The position numbers and the translations under genes were made by a program. 64,000 bases of DNA from Magnetovibrio blakemorei (GTDB lineage Bacteria; Pseudomonadota; Alphaproteobacteria; Rhodospirillales; Magnetovibrionaceae): contig NZ_MCGG01000018.1 in the NCBI RefSeq assembly GCF_001746755.1, positions 1-64,000 of the forward strand, in the 5' to 3' direction. The stretch's first letter is position 1. Each line of letters begins with the position of its first letter. Below the pieces are notes generated by a model. The model had not been told where the DNA came from. It searched no databases and worked only from the letters and a program-made list of their open reading frames with translations. Of the stretch, positions 43,785 to 53,105 are shown piece after piece.

Positions 43785-46157
43785 TTATTCGCGCGTTTTC
43801 AGCGCCTGCACCATATCGAGTTTGCCAATTTGGCGAAAGCTGGCAAGACCTGATCCCAACGTCGCCAACACCACCACCAAGACGGAAAAGCCCAGCGTCT
43901 GTTTGGTCACTTCCAAAGGAATGCGGTAAAGATCCGTATCCAACGAAAGCGTCCACACCCAGGCCAGGCCATATCCCAAACCACAGCCTAAGGGAATGGC
44001 GAGCACGCTCAAGAGCGCCAATTCCCCCAGCAAGATGAACGAGACCTCGCCCATGGTAAAGCCCAGAACCCGCAGGCTGGCCAGTTCGCGGCTGCGTTCC
44101 GATAGGGAAATGCGCGCGGCGTTATAGACCACGCCCACGGCAATCACGACCGCAAACATGACGTTGAAGAACGTCATCACCAGAACGTTTTCAGCCATGG
44201 TTTCGCGAAAGCTTTTCAGCGTCGTGCGCTTGATCGATACGGCGGCAATGCCCGGCGTGTTTTTGACGGCCTTATAAAAGTTTTTTTGTTGGTTGTCGTC
44301 GAGCTTCACATACACACCGTCAAGCCGTCCCGGCTCCTGCATCACGTTGCCTAAATAGGCGTAATCCATAAATGCCGGACTGCCCATCAAGGTTTTCGAG
44401 ACTTGCACAACCGGCAATTCCAAAGTCGGACGACGGCCTTGTGTCACTTGGGCGATGACGACGTCTCCAACCCCAGCGCCCAACAACTCCGATAATTTTT
44501 GCGACAGCACCAAACCGCTTTTGGGCACCGATACGGGCTCATAGTTTTGGTTGAGAATGCGGTTCAGTCGGGCATCTTGAACCAAGCCGATTAAACTTTC
44601 CCGACGGTTTGCGCCTCGAAACGAAAGCTCCGCCGCAACCGCACGAAACGGTTCGGCTTGCATCACCCCCGCCATGGCTTTGACGTTTTCAAGGGCGCGG
44701 GGCTCTTGCGCCTCCATAAAGCTGAGGGTGGCATCTTGGCGCTCGGCTTGGTTAAAGGTCACGTCGATGAGCTTTTCCATGGCATCCATAAAAAACATCG
44801 ATCCGATCAACACAGCGACGGCCACGGCACTGCCCAAAACGGTGAGTGCTGAGCGCATCGGCCAGCGCACCATATGGCGCACGATCATCCGCGCGGGCTG
44901 CTCCAAATGCGTCAACCCGCCTTCAAATAAGGATCGTTGGTAGCGTGTTGGCGGAGGCGGCACCATGGCTTGGGCCGGGCTCAGCAAGGCTGCCCGGCGC
45001 ACGGCCCGCCAAGTGCCCGCCAACGCCACAATAAGGCTCGCCCCGCCCGCAATGGCAAACACCGATGTACTGAACTGAAAATACAAAAACGGAAAGCGGA
45101 AAAACTCTTGATAAATTCCAGCCATCCCCCGGCCCAACCACACGCCGCCGCCAAAGCCCAAAGCGATGCCAACCAAGGTGATCACCATCACCACCTTTAA
45201 ATAATGTCCCGTCACGGCCCAAGTGCTGTATCCGAACGCCTTAAACAAACCAATTTTTTCGCGTTCCATCTCAACCCAACGGGTGATGACGACATTCAGC
45301 AAAAACGCAGCGATGGCCAAAAAGATCGGCGGAACAATTTGGGCCATGTTGCGCAGCTGATTCATTTCACCCGACACATACCAATGCGACACTTGATGTG
45401 CGCGTTCATAGGCCCCCACTCCGCCATATGTTTCCAGCACAAGGTCCACGCCGTCCTTCACGTCTTCTAAGTTTGCGCCGGGGGTTATGGCAACAAGAAC
45501 ATCGTTGAACGCGCCCTTCATATTAAAGGCGGCTTCCAAGGCCGGGCGCGCCATCCAAAAAACGCCGAAACGTTTGTTGTCGGGCATCATCGCACCGGGT
45601 TGAATGGCATAGATATATTCCGCCGACAGCACCACGCCGACGATGGACAGCAGACGTTTGCGGCCATTGATGATCGCGGTGATATTGTCGCCGGGTGTGA
45701 GGGTATGGGCTTCGGCAAAGGCTTCGCTGAGCAACACTTCGTCATTGTTTCCCGGGGCCAGCCACCGCCCCGAAGACAAATACAAACGGTTCAAGCGCGG
45801 CTCGGCGCCGACGGGATAGGACAAGATTTCCCCTTGCGCCGGTTCATCCAAATCGGGCATGTCCAGACGCACGCGTTCCTTAATACGGGTTTCAATCGTA
45901 CTGACGCCGGGCACGTCCTGAAGACGCGCCACCAGCGCATTGGGGGCACGCTTCAACGGTGCGAACACATCGGCAAAACCGTAGCGTTCATAGTACGCCG
46001 CACGGGTTTCGAACAAAGACTTCAACATGCCCTCACTCATCACAAACATCGCCACCCCTGCGGCGATGACCATCGCAATCGCCAAGGCCTGCGCCCACAT
46101 GGCGCGCAAATCGCGCACAACTTTTTTGTCTAAGGGGGAAAGGTGCAGGGCTACCAT
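43785..46157 (-). CDS. ABC transporter permease with two FtsX domains
   Basis: This 790-residue protein contains a tandem duplication of the MacB_PCD-FtsX unit. Each half has one membrane helix (about residues 22-42 and 450-470), a large periplasmic domain, and three more helices (about 285-420 and 665-775). The layout matches the large lipoprotein- or drug-export permeases of the type 7 ABC superfamily. Such transporters work by mechanotransmission and do not carry substrate through the membrane. It overlaps the ATPase gene by 7 bases. The substrate cannot be told. Confidence 0.88.
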   Translation of the reverse strand: MVALHLSPLDKKVVRDLRAMWAQALAIAMVIAAGVAMFVMSEGMLKSLFETRAAYYERYGFADVFAPLKRAPNALVARLQDVPGVSTIETRIKERVRLDMPDLDEPAQGEILSYPVGAEPRLNRLYLSSGRWLAPGNNDEVLLSEAFAEAHTLTPGDNITAIINGRKRLLSIVGVVLSAEYIYAIQPGAMMPDNKRFGVFWMARPALEAAFNMKGAFNDVLVAITPGANLEDVKDGVDLVLETYGGVGAYERAHQVSHWYVSGEMNQLRNMAQIVPPIFLAIAAFLLNVVITRWVEMEREKIGLFKAFGYSTWAVTGHYLKVVMVITLVGIALGFGGGVWLGRGMAGIYQEFFRFPFLYFQFSTSVFAIAGGASLIVALAGTWRAVRRAALLSPAQAMVPPPPTRYQRSLFEGGLTHLEQPARMIVRHMVRWPMRSALTVLGSAVAVAVLIGSMFFMDAMEKLIDVTFNQAERQDATLSFMEAQEPRALENVKAMAGVMQAEPFRAVAAELSFRGANRRESLIGLVQDARLNRILNQNYEPVSVPKSGLVLSQKLSELLGAGVGDVVIAQVTQGRRPTLELPVVQVSKTLMGSPAFMDYAYLGNVMQEPGRLDGVYVKLDDNQQKNFYKAVKNTPGIAAVSIKRTTLKSFRETMAENVLVMTFFNVMFAVVIAVGVVYNAARISLSERSRELASLRVLGFTMGEVSFILLGELALLSVLAIPLGCGLGYGLAWVWTLSLDTDLYRIPLEVTKQTLGFSVLVVVLATLGSGLASFRQIGKLDMVQALKTRE

Positions 46158-46849
46158 GACAGCTCCCCCGGTTGCTTTTTGGTGGCGTTTTTTCTGACCT
46201 CTTGAACCCGCCCGTCACCGATGAGAACGACCCGATCCGCCATGTCCGCGATCACCGCGTTATGGGTGATCACCACCGTTGTTGCACCCAGTTCACGATT
46301 GCTCTTTGCCAAGGCTTCTAAAACCAAAATCCCGGTTTTGGAATCCAGTGCCCCGGTGGGCTCATCACACATCAAGATATTGGGGCGTTTGGCAATGGCG
46401 CGGGCAATGGCAACCCGCTGCTGTTCGCCGCCGGACAGTTCGGCGGGGAAATGATCGGCACGACTTTCCAATCCCACCAGGGCCAGGGCCTCATCCGCGC
46501 TCATGGGATGGGTGGCAATTTCGGTGACCAGCTCAACATTTTCGCGGGCCGTCAGGCTGGCAACCAAATTGTAGAACTGAAACACAAAGCCCACGTGATC
46601 GCGTCGATACAAGGTCAAGGCCTTGTCATCCAAAAGCGTCAAATCTTGATCTTGAAACGTGACGGAGCCGCTGGTGGGTCGATCCAAACCGCCCAAGATA
46701 TTGAGCAACGTCGACTTGCCGCTGCCGCTGGGCCCCAACAGCACCACCAACTCACCTTGAAAAAGGTCAAAATCCACATCGCTCAGCGCCGCAACTTCCA
46801 GCTCACCGCTACGATACAATTTCGACAGTCCCCGCGCCGAAAGGCTCAT
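46151..46849 (-). CDS. LolD/MacB-type ABC transporter ATPase
   Basis: The 232-residue form starting at 46849 has Walker A GPSGSGKS, the Q-loop FVFQFYNLV, the signature [15 protein letters not shown] and Walker [14 protein letters not shown]. It belongs to the LolD/MacB ATPase family and powers the FtsX permease encoded next. An in-frame TTG at 46867 is an alternative start. It is the first gene of the operon ATPase-permease-adaptor. Confidence 0.92.
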   Translation of the reverse strand: MSLSARGLSKLYRSGELEVAALSDVDFDLFQGELVVLLGPSGSGKSTLLNILGGLDRPTSGSVTFQDQDLTLLDDKALTLYRRDHVGFVFQFYNLVASLTARENVELVTEIATHPMSADEALALVGLESRADHFPAELSGGEQQRVAIARAIAKRPNILMCDEPTGALDSKTGILVLEALAKSNRELGATTVVITHNAVIADMADRVVLIGDGRVQEVRKNATKKQPGELSW

Positions 46850-46916
46850 GGTTGGATGTCCAGTCAAGACACACGATCCTTCATAAAAAAGAATGGCTTA
46901 TAAAGGATACCATGAT

Positions 46917-47516
46917 TTAGACCACAGCGGGAATGATCGACAACAACAGCAACCCGGCCATAAACCAGTTGAACGCTTTGAGTCGCCCCGGCGTGTGCAA
47001 AAATCGCCCAATGAACAGGCCGAACACCGCCCATGTGCCGGCACTGGGAAACGTCACCAAAAAAAAGATCGCCGACATCACCGCCACTTCCACCAGCAAG
47101 TCACCGCGTAGCGTTGTGAACGTCGCCACCGCGCCCACGGCAATCGCCCAGGCTTTGGGGTTCACCCACTGAAATGCGGCGGCTTGTAAAAACGTAAACG
47201 GCTTGGCGCGGGCCTTGCCCCCTTTAACTTCGCCCGACGTGGCAATCTTCCACGCCAAAAAAACCAGATAGGCTATGCCAACGTATTTCAACACCACGTG
47301 TATTTGGGGATACATTTCAAAAACCGAGCCCAGCCCCAACCCGACCATCAAGTTCATGAGGGCAAAGCCGACCGCAATGCCCAAGATGTGAGGGACCGTG
47401 CGCACAAAGCCAAAATTTACCCCGCTGGCCGTCACCATCACATTGTTCGGACCGGGCGTAAAAACCGCCGTGGCGCAAAAAACGATGAGGGGAATGATCT
47501 GGTCAAATAGACCCAT
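46917..47516 (-). CDS. LysE/RhtB-family exporter
   Basis: This 199-residue membrane protein has six predicted helices. The N-terminal FTPGPNNVMVTASG motif is the hallmark of the LysE/RhtB family of amino acid and metabolite exporters. The AAAFQWVNPKAWAIAVGAV segment is also typical. It lies upstream of the ABC operon in the same direction, 67 bases away, and is divergent from the dehydrogenase gene. The substrate is unknown. Confidence 0.9.
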   Translation of the reverse strand: MGLFDQIIPLIVFCATAVFTPGPNNVMVTASGVNFGFVRTVPHILGIAVGFALMNLMVGLGLGSVFEMYPQIHVVLKYVGIAYLVFLAWKIATSGEVKGGKARAKPFTFLQAAAFQWVNPKAWAIAVGAVATFTTLRGDLLVEVAVMSAIFFLVTFPSAGTWAVFGLFIGRFLHTPGRLKAFNWFMAGLLLLSIIPAVV

Positions 47517-47607
47517 AACGGCAGTCCTTCTGCGGGACGGAAAAATTTGATACGCTCAGCATATATATCTCATCATTTTACGCAAATACGAGCACAAGGA
47601 TTGCATC

Positions 47608-48495
47608 ATGACGTCATCGCCCCTCCCATCCGGTAATTTAGGCCTCATCGGCTGCGGTCTCATGGGGCATGGCATTGCCAAGAACCTCTTGCTTAAAGGC
47701 CATCGGGTCGCGATTTTTGATCACCCCGGCAATCAGTCATGTGACGATTTGATCCAATTGGGGGCAACGTTCTGTTCCACATTTTCTGAACTGGTCCAAG
47801 ACAAAGACGTGCTTTTCATCGTTTTACCGGGATCGCCAGAGGTCGAAGCCGTGCTGCTGGGCGAGCAGGGTCTGGTGGCGCACTTGCCCCCCGGCACTTT
47901 GATCATTGACGCCACCACGGCCGAACCGGAACGCAGCCTCACCATTGCCGCTGCCGTGACAGCAAAAGGCTGCTCCTATGTCGATGCACCAATGACCCGA
48001 ACCCCCAAAGAAGCCGAAGCCGGTCGGTTAAACGTCTTAATCGGCGGGGAAGACAAAGACGTCACCCGGGCAAAGCCCTATATTCAGTCTTATGCGGAAA
48101 ACATCTATTGGGGCGGCGGCGTGTCGGCAGGACACCGTTTGAAATTATTGCACAATTTTGTCTCCATCGGCCAAGCCACCATCATTGCCGAGGCGGTGGC
48201 CACGGCCCACAAGGGAGGCGTGGATCTGTCCGTGTTGACCGAAGTCTTGGCCTCCGGTGGTGCTGGGGGTGTGGCGCTGGAACGCATGCGGCCTTACATT
48301 GAAAACAAAGACAGCTCAGCCTTTCGCTTCGCCATCAAAAACGCCGCCAAGGATTTAGACTATTACACCCGCATGGCCGAAGCGCTGGACGCGCCTTCTC
48401 AGGCGGCCCAAGCGGTCCATCAGGTATTGAACCGTGCCCAGATCCAATCAGAAGCAGCCGTCATGCCGGAACTCATCGATATTTTAAACGCCTAA
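47608..48495 (+). CDS. 3-hydroxyisobutyrate dehydrogenase-family oxidoreductase
   Basis: This 295-residue NAD(P)-dependent beta-hydroxyacid dehydrogenase has the dinucleotide loop GLIGCGLMGHGIAKNL. The family substrate segment is YVDAPMTRTPKEAEAGRLNVLIGG, given here as residues 123-146, and the catalytic Lys lies in GHRLKLLHNFVS. Possible substrates include 3-hydroxyisobutyrate, tartronate semialdehyde and succinic semialdehyde. A good AAGGA site precedes the ATG. No pathway partner is adjacent. Confidence 0.88.
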   Translation: MTSSPLPSGNLGLIGCGLMGHGIAKNLLLKGHRVAIFDHPGNQSCDDLIQLGATFCSTFSELVQDKDVLFIVLPGSPEVEAVLLGEQGLVAHLPPGTLIIDATTAEPERSLTIAAAVTAKGCSYVDAPMTRTPKEAEAGRLNVLIGGEDKDVTRAKPYIQSYAENIYWGGGVSAGHRLKLLHNFVSIGQATIIAEAVATAHKGGVDLSVLTEVLASGGAGGVALERMRPYIENKDSSAFRFAIKNAAKDLDYYTRMAEALDAPSQAAQAVHQVLNRAQIQSEAAVMPELIDILNA

Positions 48496-48568
48496 ACGCG
48501 TTCAGGCTCCGTTCAGTGGGGAACATGCATAAAGGTCACCACACCCCCCATGCTCAGGAGTTCCCCCC

Positions 48569-48694
48569 ATGTTAATCCGTGCCGCCGAACACATCGAAAA
48601 AAAGCGCGCTGCCATCGGTGCCACCACCATCATCCTCACCATCGCTGTCCTGTTTGTGGCTGTGACCGCATTGGGCTTGGCGCAAATGGCTTAA
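48569..48694 (+). CDS. 41-residue single-pass membrane peptide
   Basis: A short ORF has AGGAG eight bases before its ATG, the ideal spacing. It encodes a charged N terminus (MLIRAAEHIEKKRAA) followed by one hydrophobic helix of about 22 residues and a short end (GLAQMA). This would be an inner membrane peptide. I do not recognise it. The good ribosome binding site and clean topology argue for a real gene. It lies between the dehydrogenase and a converging hydrolase. Confidence 0.6.
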   Translation: MLIRAAEHIEKKRAAIGATTIILTIAVLFVAVTALGLAQMA

Positions 48695-48718
48695 GGGTCT
48701 AGGTGCAAAGAGCTGGGT

Positions 48719-49564
48719 TTAAGCGTCAGCCACCACGCGTTGGCGCTGTTCCCCCAGGCCTTGCACGCCCAGGCGCATTTCATCACCGGGTTTTAAGAAC
48801 TGCTGCGGCTTCATGCCCATGCCGACACCGGGCGGCGTTCCGGTGCAAATCACGTCACCGGGATAGAGCGTGAAAAAGTTTGAGAGATAACTGACAATAT
48901 GGGCCACGGAAAAAATCATCGTGGCGGTGTTGCCCCGCTGGCGGCGCTCGCCATTGACGTCCAGCCACAGGTCTAACGCCTGAGGGTCAGAGATTTCGTC
49001 ACGGGTAACCAGCCAAGGACCAATGGGGCCAAAGGTGTCACACGATTTGCCCTTCACCCATTGCCCGGTGCTTTCCAACTGAAACGCCCGCTCTGACACA
49101 TCGTTGACCACGCAAAAACCTGCAACGTGATCCAGCGCATGGGCCTGTGTGACATACTTCGCCCGGGTGCCGATGATTACGCCCAACTCGACTTCCCAAT
49201 CGGCTTTGATGGAACCGCGCGGCAGCACCACGTCGTCGTTTGGACCGCTCAGGCAACTGGTGTGTTTGGTGAACAGCACAGGCTCTTTCGGTTCCGCCAT
49301 GCCGGTTTCTTTGGCATGGTCGGAAAAGTTCAAGCCAATGGCCATGAATTTACCAACACCCGCGACGCAAGCGCCGATACGTGGTGCACCTTCGACAATG
49401 GGCAAAGTACCAACGTCCAAAGCCGCCAGACGCGCCAGTCCTGCATCCGACAGAACTTCGCCTGACAGATCGGGCACACGAGTTGATAAGTCGCGGATGT
49501 TGCCATCCCCGTCCAACAGACCTGGCTTTTCCTGACCCAAGGGGCCGTAGCGTAAAAGTTTCAT
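48719..49564 (-). CDS. Fumarylacetoacetate hydrolase-family protein
   Basis: This 281-residue protein has the FAH fold. Metal-binding motifs include VLFTKHTSCLSGPND, DWEVELGVIIG and FCVVNDVSERAFQ. The C-terminal VICTGTPPGVGMGMKP is typical. Members act on acylpyruvates, oxaloacetate or homologues in aromatic and sugar degradation. The length and GTPPGVG segment fit the ureidoglycolate lyase/2,4-diketo-3-deoxy-L-fuconate hydrolase branch. The exact substrate is uncertain. Confidence 0.88.
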   Translation of the reverse strand: MKLLRYGPLGQEKPGLLDGDGNIRDLSTRVPDLSGEVLSDAGLARLAALDVGTLPIVEGAPRIGACVAGVGKFMAIGLNFSDHAKETGMAEPKEPVLFTKHTSCLSGPNDDVVLPRGSIKADWEVELGVIIGTRAKYVTQAHALDHVAGFCVVNDVSERAFQLESTGQWVKGKSCDTFGPIGPWLVTRDEISDPQALDLWLDVNGERRQRGNTATMIFSVAHIVSYLSNFFTLYPGDVICTGTPPGVGMGMKPQQFLKPGDEMRLGVQGLGEQRQRVVADA

Positions 49565-49704
49565 AGCTCTTCAATGCCTTGGAGAGACTGCCCTGTCAAC
49601 ACCGCGTCAACACCGCCACTTTCCCCAGCCCTCATTGATGCTGAGACCTTTCGCAGTTTGCCATGACGTTCTATACTCCGCGCGTTCAACTGAAAGGGCC
49701 GCAT

Positions 49705-50229
49705 ATGTCCAACCCAAAGATTGCTGGTGTCGTATATGAGCGTGGAGCCCCCATCCGCGACCTCATGAAAGCGTTCGTGCAGATTCTGAAGGCCAACAAC
49801 GTCAATGTTCACGGCATCTTGCAAGAAGTCCCCCAAGAGCTCGACCCTGCAAACGCCGGTTGTGGTGTGGACGCCATCGACATCAAAACCGGTGAGCACG
49901 TGGCCCTGGTGCGTCCCACCCAATACGAATTGGACAATAATATTTGCAGCCTTGATGTGGCACAGTTGGCGGAAGCCTCAATGATTTTGCGCCGCGCTCT
50001 TGACGACCACGCCGATATTGTCGTGGTCGAGAAATTCGGCAAGCATGAAAAAGACGGCGGCGGATTAAGCGATGAATTGTTGGCCGTCATGGCCGAAAAC
50101 ATTCCCACCGTTGTCTCGGTGCCGCTGTTTGAACAAGAAGCCTGGGAACAGTTCACGGGCGGTTTGGGGACGATGCTCAGCTGTGAGCTTGACCAAGTCG
50201 TCACTTGGTGGAATGCACAAAAACCCTAG
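49705..50229 (+). CDS. DUF2478 protein
   Basis: The 174-residue form starting at 49705 matches the DUF2478 family as I know it. It opens IAGVVYERGAPIRDLM, has a central CGVDAIDIKTGEHV, and the VVVEKFGKHEKDGGGL segment is the most conserved. Members are P-loop-related, often sit near molybdate transport genes and lack a proven function. AAGGG precedes the chosen ATG. No molybdenum genes are nearby here. Confidence 0.8.
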   Translation: MSNPKIAGVVYERGAPIRDLMKAFVQILKANNVNVHGILQEVPQELDPANAGCGVDAIDIKTGEHVALVRPTQYELDNNICSLDVAQLAEASMILRRALDDHADIVVVEKFGKHEKDGGGLSDELLAVMAENIPTVVSVPLFEQEAWEQFTGGLGTMLSCELDQVVTWWNAQKP

Positions 50230-50310
50230 GCTCAGAACCAATACCACCCTGCTCTGTCAGCAATATTCAATTTTCATTAATTTCGAATGCTCTAATATGC
50301 ATTTTTACGC

Positions 50311-50316
50311 TATAAT
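50311..50316 (+). promoter_or_regulatory. -10 element before the M41-like gene
   Basis: A consensus TATAAT lies 65 bases before the M41-like ATG in an AT-rich gap. No good -35 hexamer is at the right distance, so the promoter would need activation or an extended contact. Confidence 0.35.
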
Positions 50317-50380
50317 TCATTCGTCGCATAAATAAATAGATTCTATCAATGAATCAGCTGACAGTATTTTTGGGGGCAAA

Positions 50381-50941
50381 ATGACTTCAACAAAACCGCA
50401 TAAACAATGTTCCGACGCCACATTTCGGCTGTCTGTCTACGAAGCTGGTCATACCATTACAGCATATCTTCTCAATCAAAAAATTGTTGCCGTACGCATG
50501 TTGCCGCGCCCACCGATGACCATTGCCGAAAAGAAGTTCATCAGCAACAGCTGGGAATCCTTTATGGACATTTTGGAAAATCGAGCACTGGAATTGTTTG
50601 GCGGACAAATCGCCGAAGAAATGTTGTGCGGCAACACCACATGTTGCTCTGGCGACATTTCCCGCATTGATGAAATTTCCCGTATTCTGGCTGGTCTATC
50701 CGTCAATGAAGACTACGACAACGAAGACATTTTGTTCTCATTGGAAGATCGCGCCATAGCCATGTTTGCACCAGAGCATGTCCGCAACGCCATATTGCCT
50801 GTGGCCAAATATCTCTATGATCAAGATGAAGCCGGTGAAATTGAAGTGAGCGGCAAGGAAGTCACAAAAATTATCGAACAATATATTCCGCGTCCGCCCA
50901 AAGAAAAAGGCGGACTGCTTAGCCTGCTGAGACTGGGGTAA
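50381..50941 (+). CDS. Stand-alone FtsH-like M41 domain with a changed active site
   Basis: This 186-residue protein looks like the C-terminal protease domain of FtsH without the AAA ATPase. RLSVYEAGHTITAYLL aligns with the FtsH RVAYHEAGHA segment. LFGGQIAEEMLCG aligns with LAGRAAEEI, and CSGDISRIDEISRIL with the GASNDIEQATRLA region that supplies the third zinc ligand Asp. The first His of HEAGH is Tyr here, so zinc binding is doubtful. The gene is AT-rich compared with its neighbours. It may be an inactive regulator or a diverged remnant. Confidence 0.7.
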   Translation: MTSTKPHKQCSDATFRLSVYEAGHTITAYLLNQKIVAVRMLPRPPMTIAEKKFISNSWESFMDILENRALELFGGQIAEEMLCGNTTCCSGDISRIDEISRILAGLSVNEDYDNEDILFSLEDRAIAMFAPEHVRNAILPVAKYLYDQDEAGEIEVSGKEVTKIIEQYIPRPPKEKGGLLSLLRLG

Positions 50942-51025
50942 GCCTTCCACCTTTTAGGTCACCTTATTGGGGTGTCCTTGAGCCGTCGAACGTTCCCGCT
51001 TTCCAGCCAAATTTCGAAATTGATC

Positions 51026-51487
51026 TTATTGCCCCATGTTCCAGAAGTAGTTCATGGGCGATGAGAACATGCTGGTCGAACGACCGACATCATGCGACAT
51101 GCGCGCGACGTTGGCATTCATACCAACCGTTGACCCGGTCATGATCGCCATGTTTCTCGACACTGTGAGCAACTGCGCATCCATGCCCTGTACAGACGTC
51201 TGAATGCTCGCGATGTTGGTCGACATAGCGCCGATATCTTGGACCATCACCTTTTGCACTTCCGTCATGGTGTGCAAGTCGGTGCCCATAGCCACGATGG
51301 TTTGCGTCATCGTATCGATGCGGTTGGCAATGCCCCACATCAAATACGTGAAAACGCTCATCACCACCACGATGCCACTGATGCCGACAACGACATAGCG
51401 GCTGTTATTGACTCTTCTGTACACGTCCAACCCCGTTTTTTTATTGTTTAGACCTGCGTTCACCGTGGGGTTGATCCCCCCGGCCAC
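51026..51487 (-). CDS. Membrane-anchored coiled-coil protein
   Basis: This 153-residue protein has a polar N terminus, one membrane helix at about residues 32-52 (VVVGISGIVVVMSVFTYLMW), and a helical C-terminal region. That region is unusually rich in Met, Thr and Ser with a heptad-like pattern (IDTMTQTIVAMGTDLHTM). The start is a GTG without a clear ribosome binding site, and a second GTG lies 8 codons later. It is the last gene of the sulfur globule-like block, 21 bases after the dynamin-like gene. No family is recognised. Confidence 0.6.
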   Translation of the reverse strand: MAGGINPTVNAGLNNKKTGLDVYRRVNNSRYVVVGISGIVVVMSVFTYLMWGIANRIDTMTQTIVAMGTDLHTMTEVQKVMVQDIGAMSTNIASIQTSVQGMDAQLLTVSRNMAIMTGSTVGMNANVARMSHDVGRSTSMFSSPMNYFWNMGQ

Positions 51488-51508
51488 GTTGATCTTGATT
51501 GTTCACAT

Positions 51509-53083
51509 TCACCCAGTCGGAACTGAGCTTGATTGTATAACAGATTCTGAGGGGAGAACCTGCTGTGTTTTATCAGCAACCAGTCCCGTATTTATCGATT
51601 GCCCAGGATCGACATCAACGGGTGGCGTTGCAGCCAAGGCGGCTTCCCTCTGTGCTTTGCGCCCGGACGGATCCGTATGCTGATCGTTCAGACGCTGAAT
51701 GTGGCCTTCAACCGCACCCAAAACTTCGCTCACCATCCGACGGGTGCCCTTCCCCCAACCGGTGACGCCGCTGCTGAATGTGCTTCGCCAAGCCCGGGTG
51801 TTTTTCACAAACGCATTTTGCACGTTGAGTTCGTAATCCCCAAACACGCTCGGCAGTTTGGTCGCAATGTACTTGGCCGCCATTTTACGCATGGTAAAAT
51901 GCCACGAAAAGGCGACAACACCGATCGCGCCAGCGATGGCCAACAAACTCAGAACATAACCCTTTACGGCGTCAAAGGCAGACACAAAGGTGTCCAGGCC
52001 AAAGACCTGTACGGCCCCAAATGCCACCGCCACGGCAAGCACGGCACCGATGGTGTCGCCGATCCGAACCAGTCTGCACCAGCGTTCGACCGCCACTTCG
52101 ATGGCAGGCACGGCTTCGGCTTCCAATTGACGGGCAACATCTTCAAGAGAACTGACCACGCGGTAACCGCGTTCGATTTCGACCTCGTCCATGCGCCGGG
52201 TGATTTCCGCCATGTCTTCATCACGTTTGCGCCGATAGCGTTCGCGCAGCGTCGCATCGGCGATGGGCACGGCGGCCGCTTCGTTGTAAACGCACAAGAA
52301 CCGCCCACTGGCCAAGCCCGCTTGGGCCAAGGCCCGCTGCCACGCAGCAACCACTTCTTCTGGATTGTCTTCCCGTGCGGTGGTGTCGATCTGATTGAGG
52401 ATGTAAACAAATTTTGTTGAATCCGCACGCCCGGCCGCTTTCGCCACCAGGTGCTTCAAGGTGTCTTGCATCGCGCCCGGTTCTGGATGACGGGCGTCAA
52501 AAAAGATCAACACCAAATCGGAAATATCGATGATGTGATCTGTCAGGCGCAGGGTTGAACGGCGTTGATCATCGGCATCGAAGCCCGGTGAATCAATCAG
52601 CGTGCGGCCCTTCAAACTTTCCGTATTCGCGGTTTTCAGTTGAAGGTAGGTATCAATGCGACGCCCTTCCCCTTCAGCCACTTTTTCAATTTCCATGGCA
52701 ATGCCAAAGAAGGGAAAGCGTGGATCATTGTTTAACGCGGTGCCCGGAAGGGTGCGCGATGTTTCGTGATTGGAATAACAAACCACCGTAAACTTATCAT
52801 CCACAGCTTGGTTGCCGGTCCGTTGTAACGCTTGGCCTAAAATGTGGTTGATGAACGTGGATTTGCCCGACGAAAAAGTCCCCATAACGCTGATCAAGGG
52901 CCACCACGTGATCCGCGTCGCCAAAGACTCGTCCGTCTTCAAAAGCCCCAAACGATAGAGCACCTTGTCGAGCTTGCGGTACGTCGGCAAAACCTGAAGA
53001 AGGTCTGGATGCTCCTCTTGCAGGTGCGTCTCCAGGTTGTTCAAACGCTCGATAACGGTCGCATTTGGGCGGCTAAAAAACAT
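51509..53083 (-). CDS. Dynamin-like membrane GTPase
   Basis: This 524-residue protein has a dynamin-type GTPase domain in its N-terminal half: P-loop GTFSSGKSTF (G1), a Thr-containing switch region, DSPGFD (G3) and LNQID (G4). A helical stretch follows, then two membrane helices at about residues 345-400. The C-terminal amphipathic region runs to a Ser/Pro-rich tail. Bacterial dynamin-like proteins fuse, stabilise or cut membranes. The ATG has GGAG eight bases upstream. It lies in a tight run of genes with the ParA, TPR and DUF302 genes. Confidence 0.85.
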   Translation of the reverse strand: MFFSRPNATVIERLNNLETHLQEEHPDLLQVLPTYRKLDKVLYRLGLLKTDESLATRITWWPLISVMGTFSSGKSTFINHILGQALQRTGNQAVDDKFTVVCYSNHETSRTLPGTALNNDPRFPFFGIAMEIEKVAEGEGRRIDTYLQLKTANTESLKGRTLIDSPGFDADDQRRSTLRLTDHIIDISDLVLIFFDARHPEPGAMQDTLKHLVAKAAGRADSTKFVYILNQIDTTAREDNPEEVVAAWQRALAQAGLASGRFLCVYNEAAAVPIADATLRERYRRKRDEDMAEITRRMDEVEIERGYRVVSSLEDVARQLEAEAVPAIEVAVERWCRLVRIGDTIGAVLAVAVAFGAVQVFGLDTFVSAFDAVKGYVLSLLAIAGAIGVVAFSWHFTMRKMAAKYIATKLPSVFGDYELNVQNAFVKNTRAWRSTFSSGVTGWGKGTRRMVSEVLGAVEGHIQRLNDQHTDPSGRKAQREAALAATPPVDVDPGQSINTGLVADKTQQVLPSESVIQSSSVPTG

Positions 53084-53105
53084 TCATATCACTCCATCGC
53101 CGATG

